A DNA stretch of 64,000 bases from Lachnospiraceae bacterium C1.1 (GTDB taxonomy: Bacteria > Bacillota > Clostridia > Lachnospirales > Lachnospiraceae), in the NCBI GenBank assembly GCA_030434875.1, contig JAUISW010000001.1, positions 441,001 to 505,000 of the forward strand. The letters are read 5' to 3'. This document shows, piece by piece, positions 33,574 to 41,900 of the stretch. Position numbers and translations under genes: made by a program. Each line of letters opens with the position of its first letter. Position 1 is the first letter of the stretch. A model generated the notes under the pieces. That model saw only the letters and a program-made list of their open reading frames with translations. It searched no databases and had not been told where the DNA came from.

Positions 33574-34866
33574 ATGAAAAAAAATAAGTATCTAATGACA
33601 GTTATCTTTTTAATGATAATTGCATTTATAAGCCTTGGCCTTTCGAAGATAGTAATGAATAAGGACGGCTATAAAAATAAATATGAATTTTTCCATTCGA
33701 AAACGGATTTTGATGCGCTTTTTATTGGTACAAGCAGAATGCATGAGGGTGTTGATCCTATTTATTTATGGGAAAACTATGGCATAAGCTCGTACAATCT
33801 TGCATCTGCCGGAGAGTCTATACAGGTCACATATTATGTGCTGGCAGAGGCTTTGGAACATTGTAATCCTAAGGTTGTTTTTGTTGAACCTACAAAGATT
33901 TCAGATGAGAAAAACGCAATAAACTGTGGATATGGTTTTGTACATGAATCATTGGACCCACTTCCGCTCAATAAAAACAAACTTGAAGCGATATCATATG
34001 CATCAAAGTTTTTTGACGGCGGTATGCTTGCATTCCTGTCAAATATATATGCATATCATGACAGAGTAGATTCACTTGAAGAAGAAGATTTTAATCTTCC
34101 TATTAATTATGATAAGGGTGCATATCTGATGACAGATGTAGTCAAGGTAAATCCTGTAAGCGGAAACTTTACGGATGAGGTTCAGGAGCTTCAGGGCGGT
34201 GATGGAGTGATATATTACAAGAAGATACTGGATCTTTGTAAAGAGAAGAATATAAAATGTGTTCTGCTTGACATTCCTGCAAGTGCAGATTATGTAGGAC
34301 CGGGATTTCAGAAGCGCTTAAATGCACTGATAGAAATTACGGAAGAAAAGGGTGGAGAGTCACTGAATCTTGCGGAAACACACGATCTTTTAGGAATTGA
34401 TTTTGACCATGATTTTGGGGATTTTGTTCATCTTAATTTCATGGGAGCTGCTAAAGTTAGTGAGTATCTGGGAAAGTATATGCAGACAAACTATTCTATA
34501 GCAGATCATAGAGATGACCCGGAATATGCAGAAGCCTGGGAAGAGGATATTGAAAAGTGGAATGAGCAGAGGATCAGAATGCTCGCAGATAAGGCAGATC
34601 CTGTTTCATATATATTTGGAACAGATCCCGAGGATACATATTGTGAGGTATATATGGCAGATCTTTCGAAGATTGAAAGTCATTATGCATTGCAATTTTG
34701 CTTTGATAAAATGGGGATAAAACCTGAAGAGGTTAAAACAGAGGAAATCGGAAATCTAGACATGAAGATAGTTGTCAGAAGTAAGGCAGATGACAGATGG
34801 CTTGCAGAACAGTATTTTGTATGTGATCAGAGTAGCCTGACGTTCAGAGTACACGAACCAGAATAA
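33574..34866 (+). CDS. SGNH-hydrolase-like (DltD/AlgJ-type) acyltransfer partner, first copy
   Basis: A 430-residue protein with one N-terminal membrane anchor (about 6-26) and an extracellular SGNH domain. The block I serine is Ser54 (FIGTSRMHEG) and the block V pair Asp283/His286 lies in GDFVHLNFMGA, the D-x-x-H of the family. It would accept the acyl group from the adjacent MBOAT protein and pass it to a glycan or act as a deacylase. The C-terminal 110 residues (about 315-430) are an extra domain, partly coiled (WEEDIEKWNEQRIRML) and with no known family. It ends at a terminator shared with the convergent ACP gene. Confidence 0.87.
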   Translation: MKKNKYLMTVIFLMIIAFISLGLSKIVMNKDGYKNKYEFFHSKTDFDALFIGTSRMHEGVDPIYLWENYGISSYNLASAGESIQVTYYVLAEALEHCNPKVVFVEPTKISDEKNAINCGYGFVHESLDPLPLNKNKLEAISYASKFFDGGMLAFLSNIYAYHDRVDSLEEEDFNLPINYDKGAYLMTDVVKVNPVSGNFTDEVQELQGGDGVIYYKKILDLCKEKNIKCVLLDIPASADYVGPGFQKRLNALIEITEEKGGESLNLAETHDLLGIDFDHDFGDFVHLNFMGAAKVSEYLGKYMQTNYSIADHRDDPEYAEAWEEDIEKWNEQRIRMLADKADPVSYIFGTDPEDTYCEVYMADLSKIESHYALQFCFDKMGIKPEEVKTEEIGNLDMKIVVRSKADDRWLAEQYFVCDQSSLTFRVHEPE

Positions 34867-34900
34867 AAAAAGCGCGGTCCAAAAGGGCTGCGCTTTTTTG
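34865..34900. terminator. Bidirectional intrinsic terminator
   Basis: A7GCGC (34865-34875) pairs with GCGCTTTTTT (34890-34899), with an inner GG/CC helper pairing. It separates the convergent SGNH and ACP genes. Confidence 0.85.
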
Positions 34901-34901
34901 C

Positions 34902-35144
34902 TTACTGAACTGAAGCTAAAATAGTATCTACAAGTTCACCGACATTTTTTAATTCAACGGCTTTACCCATAGGTATTTTAATATTGAATTCATTTTCTAC
35001 TGCAAGAATAAGATTGATATGTTCAAAAGAATCCCAGTCTGCAATATCGGCAGATGTTGTTCCCTCGCTGATGCTTATCTCTTCATCATCAAATACATCT
35101 CTGAAAACTTCTGTAAGTCTCTCAAAAGCTTCATCTCTGGTCAT
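34902..35144 (-). CDS. Acyl carrier protein, first copy (FkbH partner)
   Basis: An 80-residue carrier with the phosphopantetheine serine Ser39 in ADWDSFEHINLIL (the W-D-S-x-x-H form). Its sequence is closer to the dedicated carriers of FkbH-type glyceryl loading and alginate/polyketide carriers than to fatty-acid AcpP. It is the last of a three-gene minus-strand operon, 21 bp after the VOC gene. It probably holds a glyceryl, hydroxyacyl or related C3 unit made by the FkbH protein and passes it to the MBOAT protein encoded convergently. Confidence 0.9.
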   Translation of the reverse strand: MTRDEAFERLTEVFRDVFDDEEISISEGTTSADIADWDSFEHINLILAVENEFNIKIPMGKAVELKNVGELVDTILASVQ

Positions 35145-35165
35145 TTTAATTCCTCCATAAATATA

Positions 35166-35573
35166 TTACTGATCTTTTTCGCTGACAATTTCCAGCATAC
35201 CTATTTCCATGTGCATCATGAAAGCAACGTCAGCCCTGTCAGAGATGGCAGGGGCAGGTTTTGGTGCTTCAACTAATTTGAAGCCCTTTTCTTCAAGTGT
35301 CTTAATATCTTCATCCATATTATCACTTTTATAGCAAATATGATATATCATATTTTTGTGATGCTTAAGCATAGGGAAAATAGGTGATTCTGAATTCCAT
35401 GGTGTTATAAGCTCAATAACCAGCCCGTCTTTTTCTAGAAAGCTGAAGTCGCATTTGCGGCTTTCATCATGGTACAATTCACGTTTTATCTTGTAGCCTA
35501 AGCATTTAAAAACATCTTCTGCCTTGGCTGTTCTTTTAACAAGATATCCAATATGGTCTACAGTAAGTGACAT
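35166..35573 (-). CDS. VOC-superfamily protein (glyoxalase/epimerase-like)
   Basis: A 135-residue protein with two beta-alpha-beta-beta-beta modules. It starts LTVDHIGYLVKRTAKAEDVF, with His7 in the first metal position; ELITPWN holds Glu75, IYHICYKSDN the second His and IGMLEIVS the final Glu, so the four metal ligands of the fold appear complete. Methylmalonyl-CoA epimerase and glyoxalase I are the closest functional types. In an FkbH-VOC-ACP operon it may epimerise or isomerise the carrier-bound C3 unit, or release or protect it; this is inference. Confidence 0.82.
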   Translation of the reverse strand: MSLTVDHIGYLVKRTAKAEDVFKCLGYKIKRELYHDESRKCDFSFLEKDGLVIELITPWNSESPIFPMLKHHKNMIYHICYKSDNMDEDIKTLEEKGFKLVEAPKPAPAISDRADVAFMMHMEIGMLEIVSEKDQ

Positions 35574-35616
35574 AAATACTCCTTAACAATGTCCTTAGAT
35601 AAAATCTGGTTAATTT

Positions 35617-37392
35617 TTATAATGAAATAACATCATTTTTATTCTTGTAGTCAGCTATTTTTAAGAGCCATTCACTGTTGCCGTTTCCATCCTCCGAAAT
35701 TTTTTCAAAACCATGTAAAGAATAGAAATCTTTGACCATGGCATTTTTTGCGGTGGGATAGTAATAGCCCTTGATAATTTTCAAGTTTCTCTTACGGCAT
35801 TTTTCTACAAATGAATCCATCATTGCATATTCCATATCGCGCTTAAGAACGCGGCAGCTCATTATCCAGAGCTCAATATGGCATGTGTTATCCTCGATAC
35901 GTCCGATAGCAACGCTGACAACTCCGTTATCTCCGAATTTATCGCTTAATTTACCATAAAGTGTAATATAATTATCATCGGAAGCAACCGCTTCTATTTC
36001 AGTCTGTGTATAACGCTTTGTAGTAAGATTAAACTGGTTGGATTTATTGGTAAGCTGAGCAATTCTTGACATCCATGCCGGTATAAAGCTTTGAATCTCT
36101 CCTTTCATTTCAAGGGACAGAAGGTAGTCCTTATAATTGGAAAAAGAGGAGAGTGCCTCTGTGCGCCTTGCGTTAGCCTTATACATTTCATTTCTTGCTG
36201 CATCGTCTTTTGAATAATTTGTAAGTTCAAAAAATCCGGACTTATCAAGTATATTTATATAGCGTTCAGCCTGATTTCCAATTTCAGGAACAGCAGTATT
36301 CGGAAGATTCTGTCGGATGATCTCTCGTTCAGCCGGATTATCGTCAACAAAAACAAAGCTCTCCGGCAGAAGGTTGAGTTCATTTGCTGCTGCTGCCAGA
36401 TTACTGCTTTTAGGTTCCCAGTTGATCTTCATGGAAACAAAATCATCTTCCCGCAGGACAGAGTCAGGACGTTCCAGCCCCTTAACGGCGGTTTCCCTGT
36501 CGTTTTTAGAATTTATTGCAAGAAGAATGCCAAGATCCTTGTGGGCTTTAACATATGATTGAAATTCACTGTAAGTCTGACTTATAGAAGTTTCCTGTCC
36601 GATCTCTATATTGTCGGCACCGTCATCACCGATGACTCCGCCCCAAAGAGTATTGTCCATATCCAGCATCAGAACCTTTTTGTTCTTTCCGAGCAAAGAT
36701 TTAATGATATTTGCGATATTAAAGGAAAGATAAGGTATGGCTGCAACAGTTACCGCATACTTATACATATGCCAGTAATAAGGATCAGACCAGCTTTCAA
36801 GACCGTATGATGCTGATTGATAATTAATATCGTTTATGTAAAAGTTTTTATGACTGTCAGCATAATCGGCAAATTTCAGATTAAGTCGGGTAACGAAATT
36901 TACGCGTCCGTTAATACTTGAAGCATCTTTATTTCCCATAAGTCTGTAATAGGGATATTCAAAATTATTCTGGATAATAGGGCAGTTATATTTAGCCGAA
37001 AGATGTTCCCAGAGACCCTCAAAGCGCTTATAAACATCCGAAAGTTTTGCAGCAGCATCTTGAGGACTGTCAGTCATTTCAGGAAAGCTGCTGATATTCC
37101 TAATGCAGGTGCATACATATATGATCTCCGGAGCAAATTTCTCAAGTTCCGGGTTATCGAACATCCCATCTTCATAGTACATATTGTATTCTGACTCGTA
37201 AAAATCAGCTTTAATTCCATAGTTTAAGAGGAATACGTCCAACACATTTTTTATATCATTGGTTGTTTGTCCACCAAGAATGGCAACCCTTAGCGGAGTG
37301 AAATTCGTTTTTTCTGCTAAAAGTCTCCTTTTAAGAGATTTCTTCTTTTTTATTATCAAGGCCCCGTCAAAGGGATATTCGAGTTCCTTCAT
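35617..37392 (-). CDS. FkbH-like HAD-IIIC phosphatase/acyl-loading protein
   Basis: A 591-residue protein with the three parts of FkbH: an N-terminal SGNH-like segment (about 30-225), a HAD-IIIC phosphatase core with VLMLDMDNTLWGG (Asp244/Asp246), then INSKND and FVFVDDNPAERE, and a C-terminal GNAT-like domain (about 425-585). FkbH proteins take 1,3-bisphosphoglycerate, dephosphorylate it and place a glyceryl unit on an ACP. The ATG at 37392 has AAGGAA upstream; a GTG 30 bp earlier is possible. It starts the operon from a promoter at 37430-37458. The final acyl group is unknown. Confidence 0.88.
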   Translation of the reverse strand: MKELEYPFDGALIIKKKKSLKRRLLAEKTNFTPLRVAILGGQTTNDIKNVLDVFLLNYGIKADFYESEYNMYYEDGMFDNPELEKFAPEIIYVCTCIRNISSFPEMTDSPQDAAAKLSDVYKRFEGLWEHLSAKYNCPIIQNNFEYPYYRLMGNKDASSINGRVNFVTRLNLKFADYADSHKNFYINDINYQSASYGLESWSDPYYWHMYKYAVTVAAIPYLSFNIANIIKSLLGKNKKVLMLDMDNTLWGGVIGDDGADNIEIGQETSISQTYSEFQSYVKAHKDLGILLAINSKNDRETAVKGLERPDSVLREDDFVSMKINWEPKSSNLAAAANELNLLPESFVFVDDNPAEREIIRQNLPNTAVPEIGNQAERYINILDKSGFFELTNYSKDDAARNEMYKANARRTEALSSFSNYKDYLLSLEMKGEIQSFIPAWMSRIAQLTNKSNQFNLTTKRYTQTEIEAVASDDNYITLYGKLSDKFGDNGVVSVAIGRIEDNTCHIELWIMSCRVLKRDMEYAMMDSFVEKCRKRNLKIIKGYYYPTAKNAMVKDFYSLHGFEKISEDGNGNSEWLLKIADYKNKNDVISL

Positions 37393-37429
37393 TATCTGAA
37401 ATTCCTTTCGATTAAAATACACGAATAAT

Positions 37430-37458
37430 ATTCTAAAATATTTTTCTGATTAGTGCAA
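37430..37458 (-). promoter_or_regulatory. Promoter of the fkbH-VOC-ACP operon
   Basis: On the minus strand TTGCAC (37458-37453) and TAGAAT (37435-37430) are 17 bp apart. The start would be near 37424. Confidence 0.5.
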
Positions 37459-37463
37459 GTTAC

Positions 37464-37754
37464 GACTTCGCCTGCTGTGTTGCCCGGAAGCTAAGAAACT
37501 ATAGTTTTTTTGTTTATAGATTTCACATCTTACGCCGTTCGCCTTAAAGTTCCTACGAGGAACGCTCTCGCTTTGGGCTCCGACGCAGCAGTACGTAATG
37601 CCGCAAAATACGCGGCATAAGTACTGGCGTCTCGCACAATCCTCTTTAGGAACATTTAAGGTTCGCGGCTTTGGCTGACATTAACGTTTTACTGTTTAGC
37701 AATAATATAACTCAACCATATATTTCTATTCGTGAAAACGTAACATGCGAAGTC
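37464..37754. repeat. 291-bp fold-back element in the fkbH / GT-C gap
   Basis: The ends carry GACTTCGC (37464-37471) and GCGAAGTC (37747-37754). Within lies a strong nested structure: CCTTAAA-GTTCCTA (near 37542) pairs with TAGGAAC-A-TTTAAGG (near 37648), with GCCG/CGGC outside it, and a central stem-loop GACGC/GCGTC, CAGTAC/GTACTG and ATGCCGC/GCGGCAT around 37578-37632. An imperfect 20-bp direct repeat occurs near both ends (37483-37504 and 37754-37774). This fills most of the 480-bp gap; no ORF is inside. It looks like a MITE-type insertion or a large structured RNA. Confidence 0.65.
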
Positions 37755-37873
37755 CCGAAGACCTAAAAACTATACGTTATTAATTGCAGAAACGAGATGG
37801 CGATATACAAAAAGTGAATTTTGTGGTAAAATTCGAGCTCGTAGAGAAGAATTAAAGATATTTTGGAGGGTTC

Positions 37874-39355
37874 ATGAAGAAAAGATACAGATTTTGGATA
37901 GCATGCGCCATATTGATGGGGATCCAGCTTTTATTTTCGCTGAGATTTATGGGACGTCAGTACTTCTCATTGGATGAAGTAAGTCAGATAGGATTTATTG
38001 CAAAGAAAAATTCCTGGGGACAGATAATAAATTATTACCTTACCAGTGAGGTGACAAATCTGCCTTTCTGGCCTCTTATAGCGGCTGTCTGGTATAGGGT
38101 CGTTCCCTATGGAGAGGGCTGGATGCGGCTTCTGACAGTGATTTTTACGACGGCATCCATAATAATGCTTATAAAGTCGGGAAAAAGCTTTGGCGGAGAA
38201 AAGACAGGTCTTATGACTGCAGTACTTGCCTGCATCTCGCCGATCATCATGCAGAAGTGCGGTCTTACATTCAGAGTACATGCATTCTGGTTATTCTTCA
38301 CGGCTTTAGTATTTTACTTATATATAGAAAGAAATAAGCGTGAAGAGAATAAAACAATAGATTATCTAGTGTTGGGGCTCGCAATGGCAGGGCTTGCCTA
38401 TTCGCATTATTTTGGCTGTCTGACAATAGTTTATCTTTTTATAACAGATTTAGTACGTTTTATAGGGAAAAAAAATGATATTAAATTCATGATCTCATAC
38501 CTTATAGGCGGAGGCAGCCTTGTACCCTGGTTTATATTGATGCTTAGCAGACGTACCATGAATCTTGATGAGTTCTGGCCAAAGGTTCCGACATTTGCAA
38601 GCATTCCGAAAGCCCTGAGATATATAGTTGGTTATGATGAGCCTTTATTTGTACTGCTTATCATAACAATGATTGTTACAGGTCTTAAACTGATATTAAA
38701 TATAGTTGAGAAAAAAGAGATATTTGGTAAGGACTACTATTCCGCGGCATTCGCATTTATGTCACTTATCTTTGTCGTTGCGGATTATATATACAGTGCG
38801 CATATCAACCTTCATAGTGGTATATTTGTAACCAGATATTTTATTTCGTGTGTTCCTGCAGCTACAATAGTTATTGCAGATTTTATCTCAACTGTATTGG
38901 ATAAAGTTCAGGAATTCGTAAAATCTTCAACGGTTATAATTTACGGTACAACTATATTATTTATTCTGTTTTATATAGGGGCTCCAAATTATTATTATGA
39001 CGTTAAAGAAGAGGTCTCGGCACCTTATGACAATACTTATGGAAATGTCAGAGATACAATAATTGCTGATGACCGTCTTTATGATGAGAATACAATGATC
39101 GCTATTAATGCCAACAGGGCTAATGCGGACGGATTTGAAGAGTATTATCTTGAATATGGCGGAAGCGGGGCTGATGTCCATGTAGTATCGAATGAAGATC
39201 AGGATATTAAAGACCGAATCGATGCGGCAGAGTATGTCTATGTTTATCAGGTCATGACCGGAACTCCGGATGTTTATACAGATATAATGGGAGACGATTT
39301 TGAAGAAGTATGGTTTGATAAAGACGTAAGATTATATCTCTTTAAGCGTAAATGA
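37874..39355 (+). CDS. GT-C membrane glycosyltransferase (ArnT/PMT-like, GT39/83 type)
   Basis: A 493-residue polytopic protein with about 11 transmembrane helices and a soluble C-terminal domain (about 395-493). The first extracellular loop has YFSLDEVSQ, matching the acidic catalytic D-E position of GT-C enzymes. It would take a sugar from a polyprenyl-phosphate donor and attach it outside the membrane; the GtrB-like GT2 at 28955-29953 could make that donor. RBS GGAGGG; its promoter is not clear, and the fold-back element lies upstream. It ends 29 bp before a strong promoter. The exact acceptor is unknown. Confidence 0.8.
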   Translation: MKKRYRFWIACAILMGIQLLFSLRFMGRQYFSLDEVSQIGFIAKKNSWGQIINYYLTSEVTNLPFWPLIAAVWYRVVPYGEGWMRLLTVIFTTASIIMLIKSGKSFGGEKTGLMTAVLACISPIIMQKCGLTFRVHAFWLFFTALVFYLYIERNKREENKTIDYLVLGLAMAGLAYSHYFGCLTIVYLFITDLVRFIGKKNDIKFMISYLIGGGSLVPWFILMLSRRTMNLDEFWPKVPTFASIPKALRYIVGYDEPLFVLLIITMIVTGLKLILNIVEKKEIFGKDYYSAAFAFMSLIFVVADYIYSAHINLHSGIFVTRYFISCVPAATIVIADFISTVLDKVQEFVKSSTVIIYGTTILFILFYIGAPNYYYDVKEEVSAPYDNTYGNVRDTIIADDRLYDENTMIAINANRANADGFEEYYLEYGGSGADVHVVSNEDQDIKDRIDAAEYVYVYQVMTGTPDVYTDIMGDDFEEVWFDKDVRLYLFKRK

Positions 39356-39383
39356 TATAGTTTGACCTATATATCGCTGATAA

Positions 39384-39412
39384 TTGACAAAGCTTTCTCA
39401 TATAGCTATAAT
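39384..39412 (+). promoter_or_regulatory. Consensus promoter for the second ACP and downstream genes
   Basis: TTGACA (39384-39389) and TATAAT (39407-39412), both perfect, with a 17-bp spacer. The start would be near 39419, leaving a 53-nt leader. Confidence 0.85.
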
Positions 39413-39471
39413 TATGATGTTTTTATTTTCGAGCAACTGTCTGATTAGACAGATATGATGAGGTATATTTT

Positions 39472-39699
39472 ATGGATGAAGTAATGGAAATATTAAAAGA
39501 GGTAAGACCGGATGTTGATTTTGAAAAAGAAAAAAAACTTATCGATGACAGCATACTTGATTCTTTTGATATAATTTCAATCGTAAGTGAGCTTAATGAT
39601 CATTTTAGTATAGCAATAGATGCCGATTATCTTGAGGCTGAGAATTTCAATTCAGTTGAAGCTATATGTGAGCTTGTAAATAAGCTTCAGGAAGCATAA
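39472..39699 (+). CDS. Acyl/aminoacyl carrier protein, second copy (DltC-like)
   Basis: A 75-residue carrier with the pantetheine serine Ser31 in LIDDSILDSFDIISIV; the LIDD-x-ILDS form is close to D-alanyl carrier DltC and to the third ACP of this window (LIDDGILDSYAVL). RBS is weak (ATGAGG 13 bp upstream). It is flanked by a consensus promoter and an intrinsic terminator only 18 bp after the stop, so it can be expressed alone and in excess. The likely acyl user is the MBOAT protein at 43372-44988. No ligase for it is adjacent; the ligase at 61844-63400 may charge both. Confidence 0.9.
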   Translation: MDEVMEILKEVRPDVDFEKEKKLIDDSILDSFDIISIVSELNDHFSIAIDADYLEAENFNSVEAICELVNKLQEA

Positions 39700-39716
39700 T
39701 TATATTGAATATAATT

Positions 39717-39766
39717 ACCGTCTGCTATAATCTGCTGTGTAAAGCAAAGCAGACGGTTATTTTTTG
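39717..39766 (+). terminator. Intrinsic terminator after the second ACP
   Basis: The perfect 9-bp stem ACCGTCTGC (39717-39725)/GCAGACGGT (39749-39757) with a 23-nt loop is followed by TATTTTTT. Confidence 0.85.
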
Positions 39767-39860
39767 ATTATTAGGAAATTACGTTAGATTTCGAGTGAAT
39801 TAAAAATCGACTGTGTGGATCTTCCGGATGGACGCAGAGAAAAATGAGGTGAAATTAGTT

Positions 39861-40961
39861 ATGGCTTTTAATATAGTGGATGCCGTAAATGATTCTTACG
39901 GTGCCATAAAAGAGAAATGGGTACCTTTTGACAGGAAGAAAAAAATAGGCAGAAGGGATAGAAAACTTCTGAAATTTCATCCTGATTGGACTCCGTTGAC
40001 CGAAGCAGAAAAGAAGTTTGCATTGTATGAGGAGGAGTATGCCCAGTTTACTGCATTTAAGAACGTCTATTGCAGGGGAGAAGCCTTGGCACCGGGATTT
40101 GTTTCTGACATAGTATATCAGAATATAATGCTTCCGAAACTTCATAAAATGGACTATTTAATGGGCAGAACGCTTATCACGAAAAATCTTTTTAATGATA
40201 AGAATTATTTTGAAATTCTGATGCCTGAGATTAACTTTCCGGAAGCGGTTTTGCGAAACGTTGATGGAGAGTTTCTAACGCCTGATTATAAAATGTGCAG
40301 AAATCCTCTCGAAATATTAAATAAATACGAAAAACTGGTATTTAAGGGCTCACTTTTTCACGGTCATACAATGAATGTCAGACTTGTGGAAAAGAAAGAT
40401 TATGAGGAAGTTCTGAAAAAATACTATAAAGAAGATTATGTGGTACAGATTCCATTAAAACAAAATGATTTTTTTGCACAATGGAATCCCTCATCGGTAA
40501 ATATTGTCAGAGTAACAACGCTTTTCTGGAAGGGAAGCATTTATGTACTTGGAGGTATTTTAAGAGTAGGTCCTCCGGGAGAATTCTGTGATCTTGCTGT
40601 ATCAAAAGATGGTGAGCATCCACGAGTAGTAGGAATAATGGATGACGGTAGTCTTATGGACAGAGTTGTTGACCCTGATACGGCAACAGTACATTCTGAT
40701 ATATGGGGACATAAGCCGGGAGGAAAAATAGAACAATTTGAGGAAATGAAGAGGCTTGCAGTCAAAGCTCATGAGAGATTTCCTCATCATAAGATATCCG
40801 GATGGGATTTTACGGTAGATGATAAGGGAAAAGTTGTCTGCATGGAGTATAATGCCCTGGTTCCCGGAATAATTCAGAGCCAGTATGTTCTTGGTCCTGT
40901 CTTCGATAAGATAAAGACCAGTGAGGGCAATAGTGTTCTGGAGGATATAATTAATTATTAA
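39861..40961 (+). CDS. Sugar-transfer-associated ATP-grasp protein
   Basis: A 366-residue cytoplasmic ATP-grasp enzyme of the ATPgrasp_ST type found in surface-polysaccharide loci. The ATP-binding lysines and loop lie in YEKLVFKGSLFHGHTMNVR; the central VRVTTLFWKGSIYVLGGILRVG and the C-terminal GWDFTVDDKGKVVCMEYNAL hold the Mg/ATP acidic and asparagine residues. ATP-grasp proteins ligate a carboxylate to an amine or thiol, so it may couple an amino acid or similar to a sugar acid. The start is the ATG after GAGGTGA; earlier in-frame GTG and ATG lack an RBS. It lies 95 bp after the ACP terminator and 17 bp before a radical SAM gene. Confidence 0.85.
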   Translation: MAFNIVDAVNDSYGAIKEKWVPFDRKKKIGRRDRKLLKFHPDWTPLTEAEKKFALYEEEYAQFTAFKNVYCRGEALAPGFVSDIVYQNIMLPKLHKMDYLMGRTLITKNLFNDKNYFEILMPEINFPEAVLRNVDGEFLTPDYKMCRNPLEILNKYEKLVFKGSLFHGHTMNVRLVEKKDYEEVLKKYYKEDYVVQIPLKQNDFFAQWNPSSVNIVRVTTLFWKGSIYVLGGILRVGPPGEFCDLAVSKDGEHPRVVGIMDDGSLMDRVVDPDTATVHSDIWGHKPGGKIEQFEEMKRLAVKAHERFPHHKISGWDFTVDDKGKVVCMEYNALVPGIIQSQYVLGPVFDKIKTSEGNSVLEDIINY

Positions 40962-40978
40962 TTAAGGAAAGGCAAGAA

Positions 40979-41860
40979 ATGGGATCATATTTAAAAAGAG
41001 TCTTCAGACCCTGTATCAGAGAATATTTATTTAACACTCCGGGAAAGAAGAGGATAGGCGATCTTTTTAAGCTTTTCATGGGACTTGTAAAGCCTGATGC
41101 ACTGATATATCCGGATATAGTCTGTGAGCTTACTACGCATTGTTCTCTTAAATGCGCACACTGTAACAATTTGATGTATTGCTATGATAAGCCATACCAC
41201 GTTCCGGCAGATGAAGTGATAGCTGACGTAGAAAATATGCTTTCACATACTGATTTTTGTGTAAAGCTTACACTTCTCGGAGGAGAACCTTTTGTTTATC
41301 CGGAGCTTGCAAAAGTAGTGAAGGCTTTTCAGAATCATGAGAAAATATATTGTCTTACATTTGTAACAAATGGAACAGTAATTCCGAGTGAGGATCTTAT
41401 TAATCTGATCGCAGCTTCAAAGAATCCTAAAATGGTAATAAGTGATTACGGTCAGAAGGCTCAAAAAGTTAAGGAATTGTCTGATCTTTGTAAGGCAAAG
41501 GGAATACATTGTGAGCTTGGACGAGCTACAAGCTGGGTGGATCCGGGCGGAACGGATAACCGCGGAAAGAGTGTGGAACAGCTCAGTAGGGAATATAACG
41601 GATGTTTTTCGGCAAGATATTGCCGTACTCTTTTGAAGGGAAAAATTTATACCTGTGCCAGAGCAGCATCACTCGTAGATCTTGGATATATGGATGGTGA
41701 GCATGACAGTTTTGATACAAGGAAGCCGAGAACTGAGAAGGAATTCAGAAGAGAATTAAGAGAATTTCTTACTCTGGATTATGCGGATGCATGCAATTAT
41801 TGTGATCACGCAAAGAAAATAGTTATCCCTGCAGGTGAGCAGGTAGTTGAGAATAAATGA
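40979..41860 (+). CDS. Radical SAM/SPASM-like protein of a glycan locus
   Basis: A 293-residue radical SAM enzyme. The [4Fe-4S] motif is CSLKCAHC (Cys-x3-Cys-x2-Cys) in CELTTHCSLKCAHCNN, and TLLGGEPFVYPEL is the GGE motif that binds the SAM amino group. C-terminal cysteines (CFSARYCRTLLKGKIYTCARA and DACNYCDHA) suggest a SPASM or twitch-type auxiliary cluster. Related enzymes modify peptides or sugars by dehydrogenation, epimerisation or dehydration. In this locus it may act on a sugar nucleotide or carrier-bound group, but the substrate cannot be derived. RBS GGAAAGG; close spacing to both neighbours indicates one operon. Confidence 0.88.
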   Translation: MGSYLKRVFRPCIREYLFNTPGKKRIGDLFKLFMGLVKPDALIYPDIVCELTTHCSLKCAHCNNLMYCYDKPYHVPADEVIADVENMLSHTDFCVKLTLLGGEPFVYPELAKVVKAFQNHEKIYCLTFVTNGTVIPSEDLINLIAASKNPKMVISDYGQKAQKVKELSDLCKAKGIHCELGRATSWVDPGGTDNRGKSVEQLSREYNGCFSARYCRTLLKGKIYTCARAASLVDLGYMDGEHDSFDTRKPRTEKEFRRELREFLTLDYADACNYCDHAKKIVIPAGEQVVENK

Positions 41861-41900
41861 TATTCGGACACGAAATTAAAATATCAGCTTTTGGAGAATT

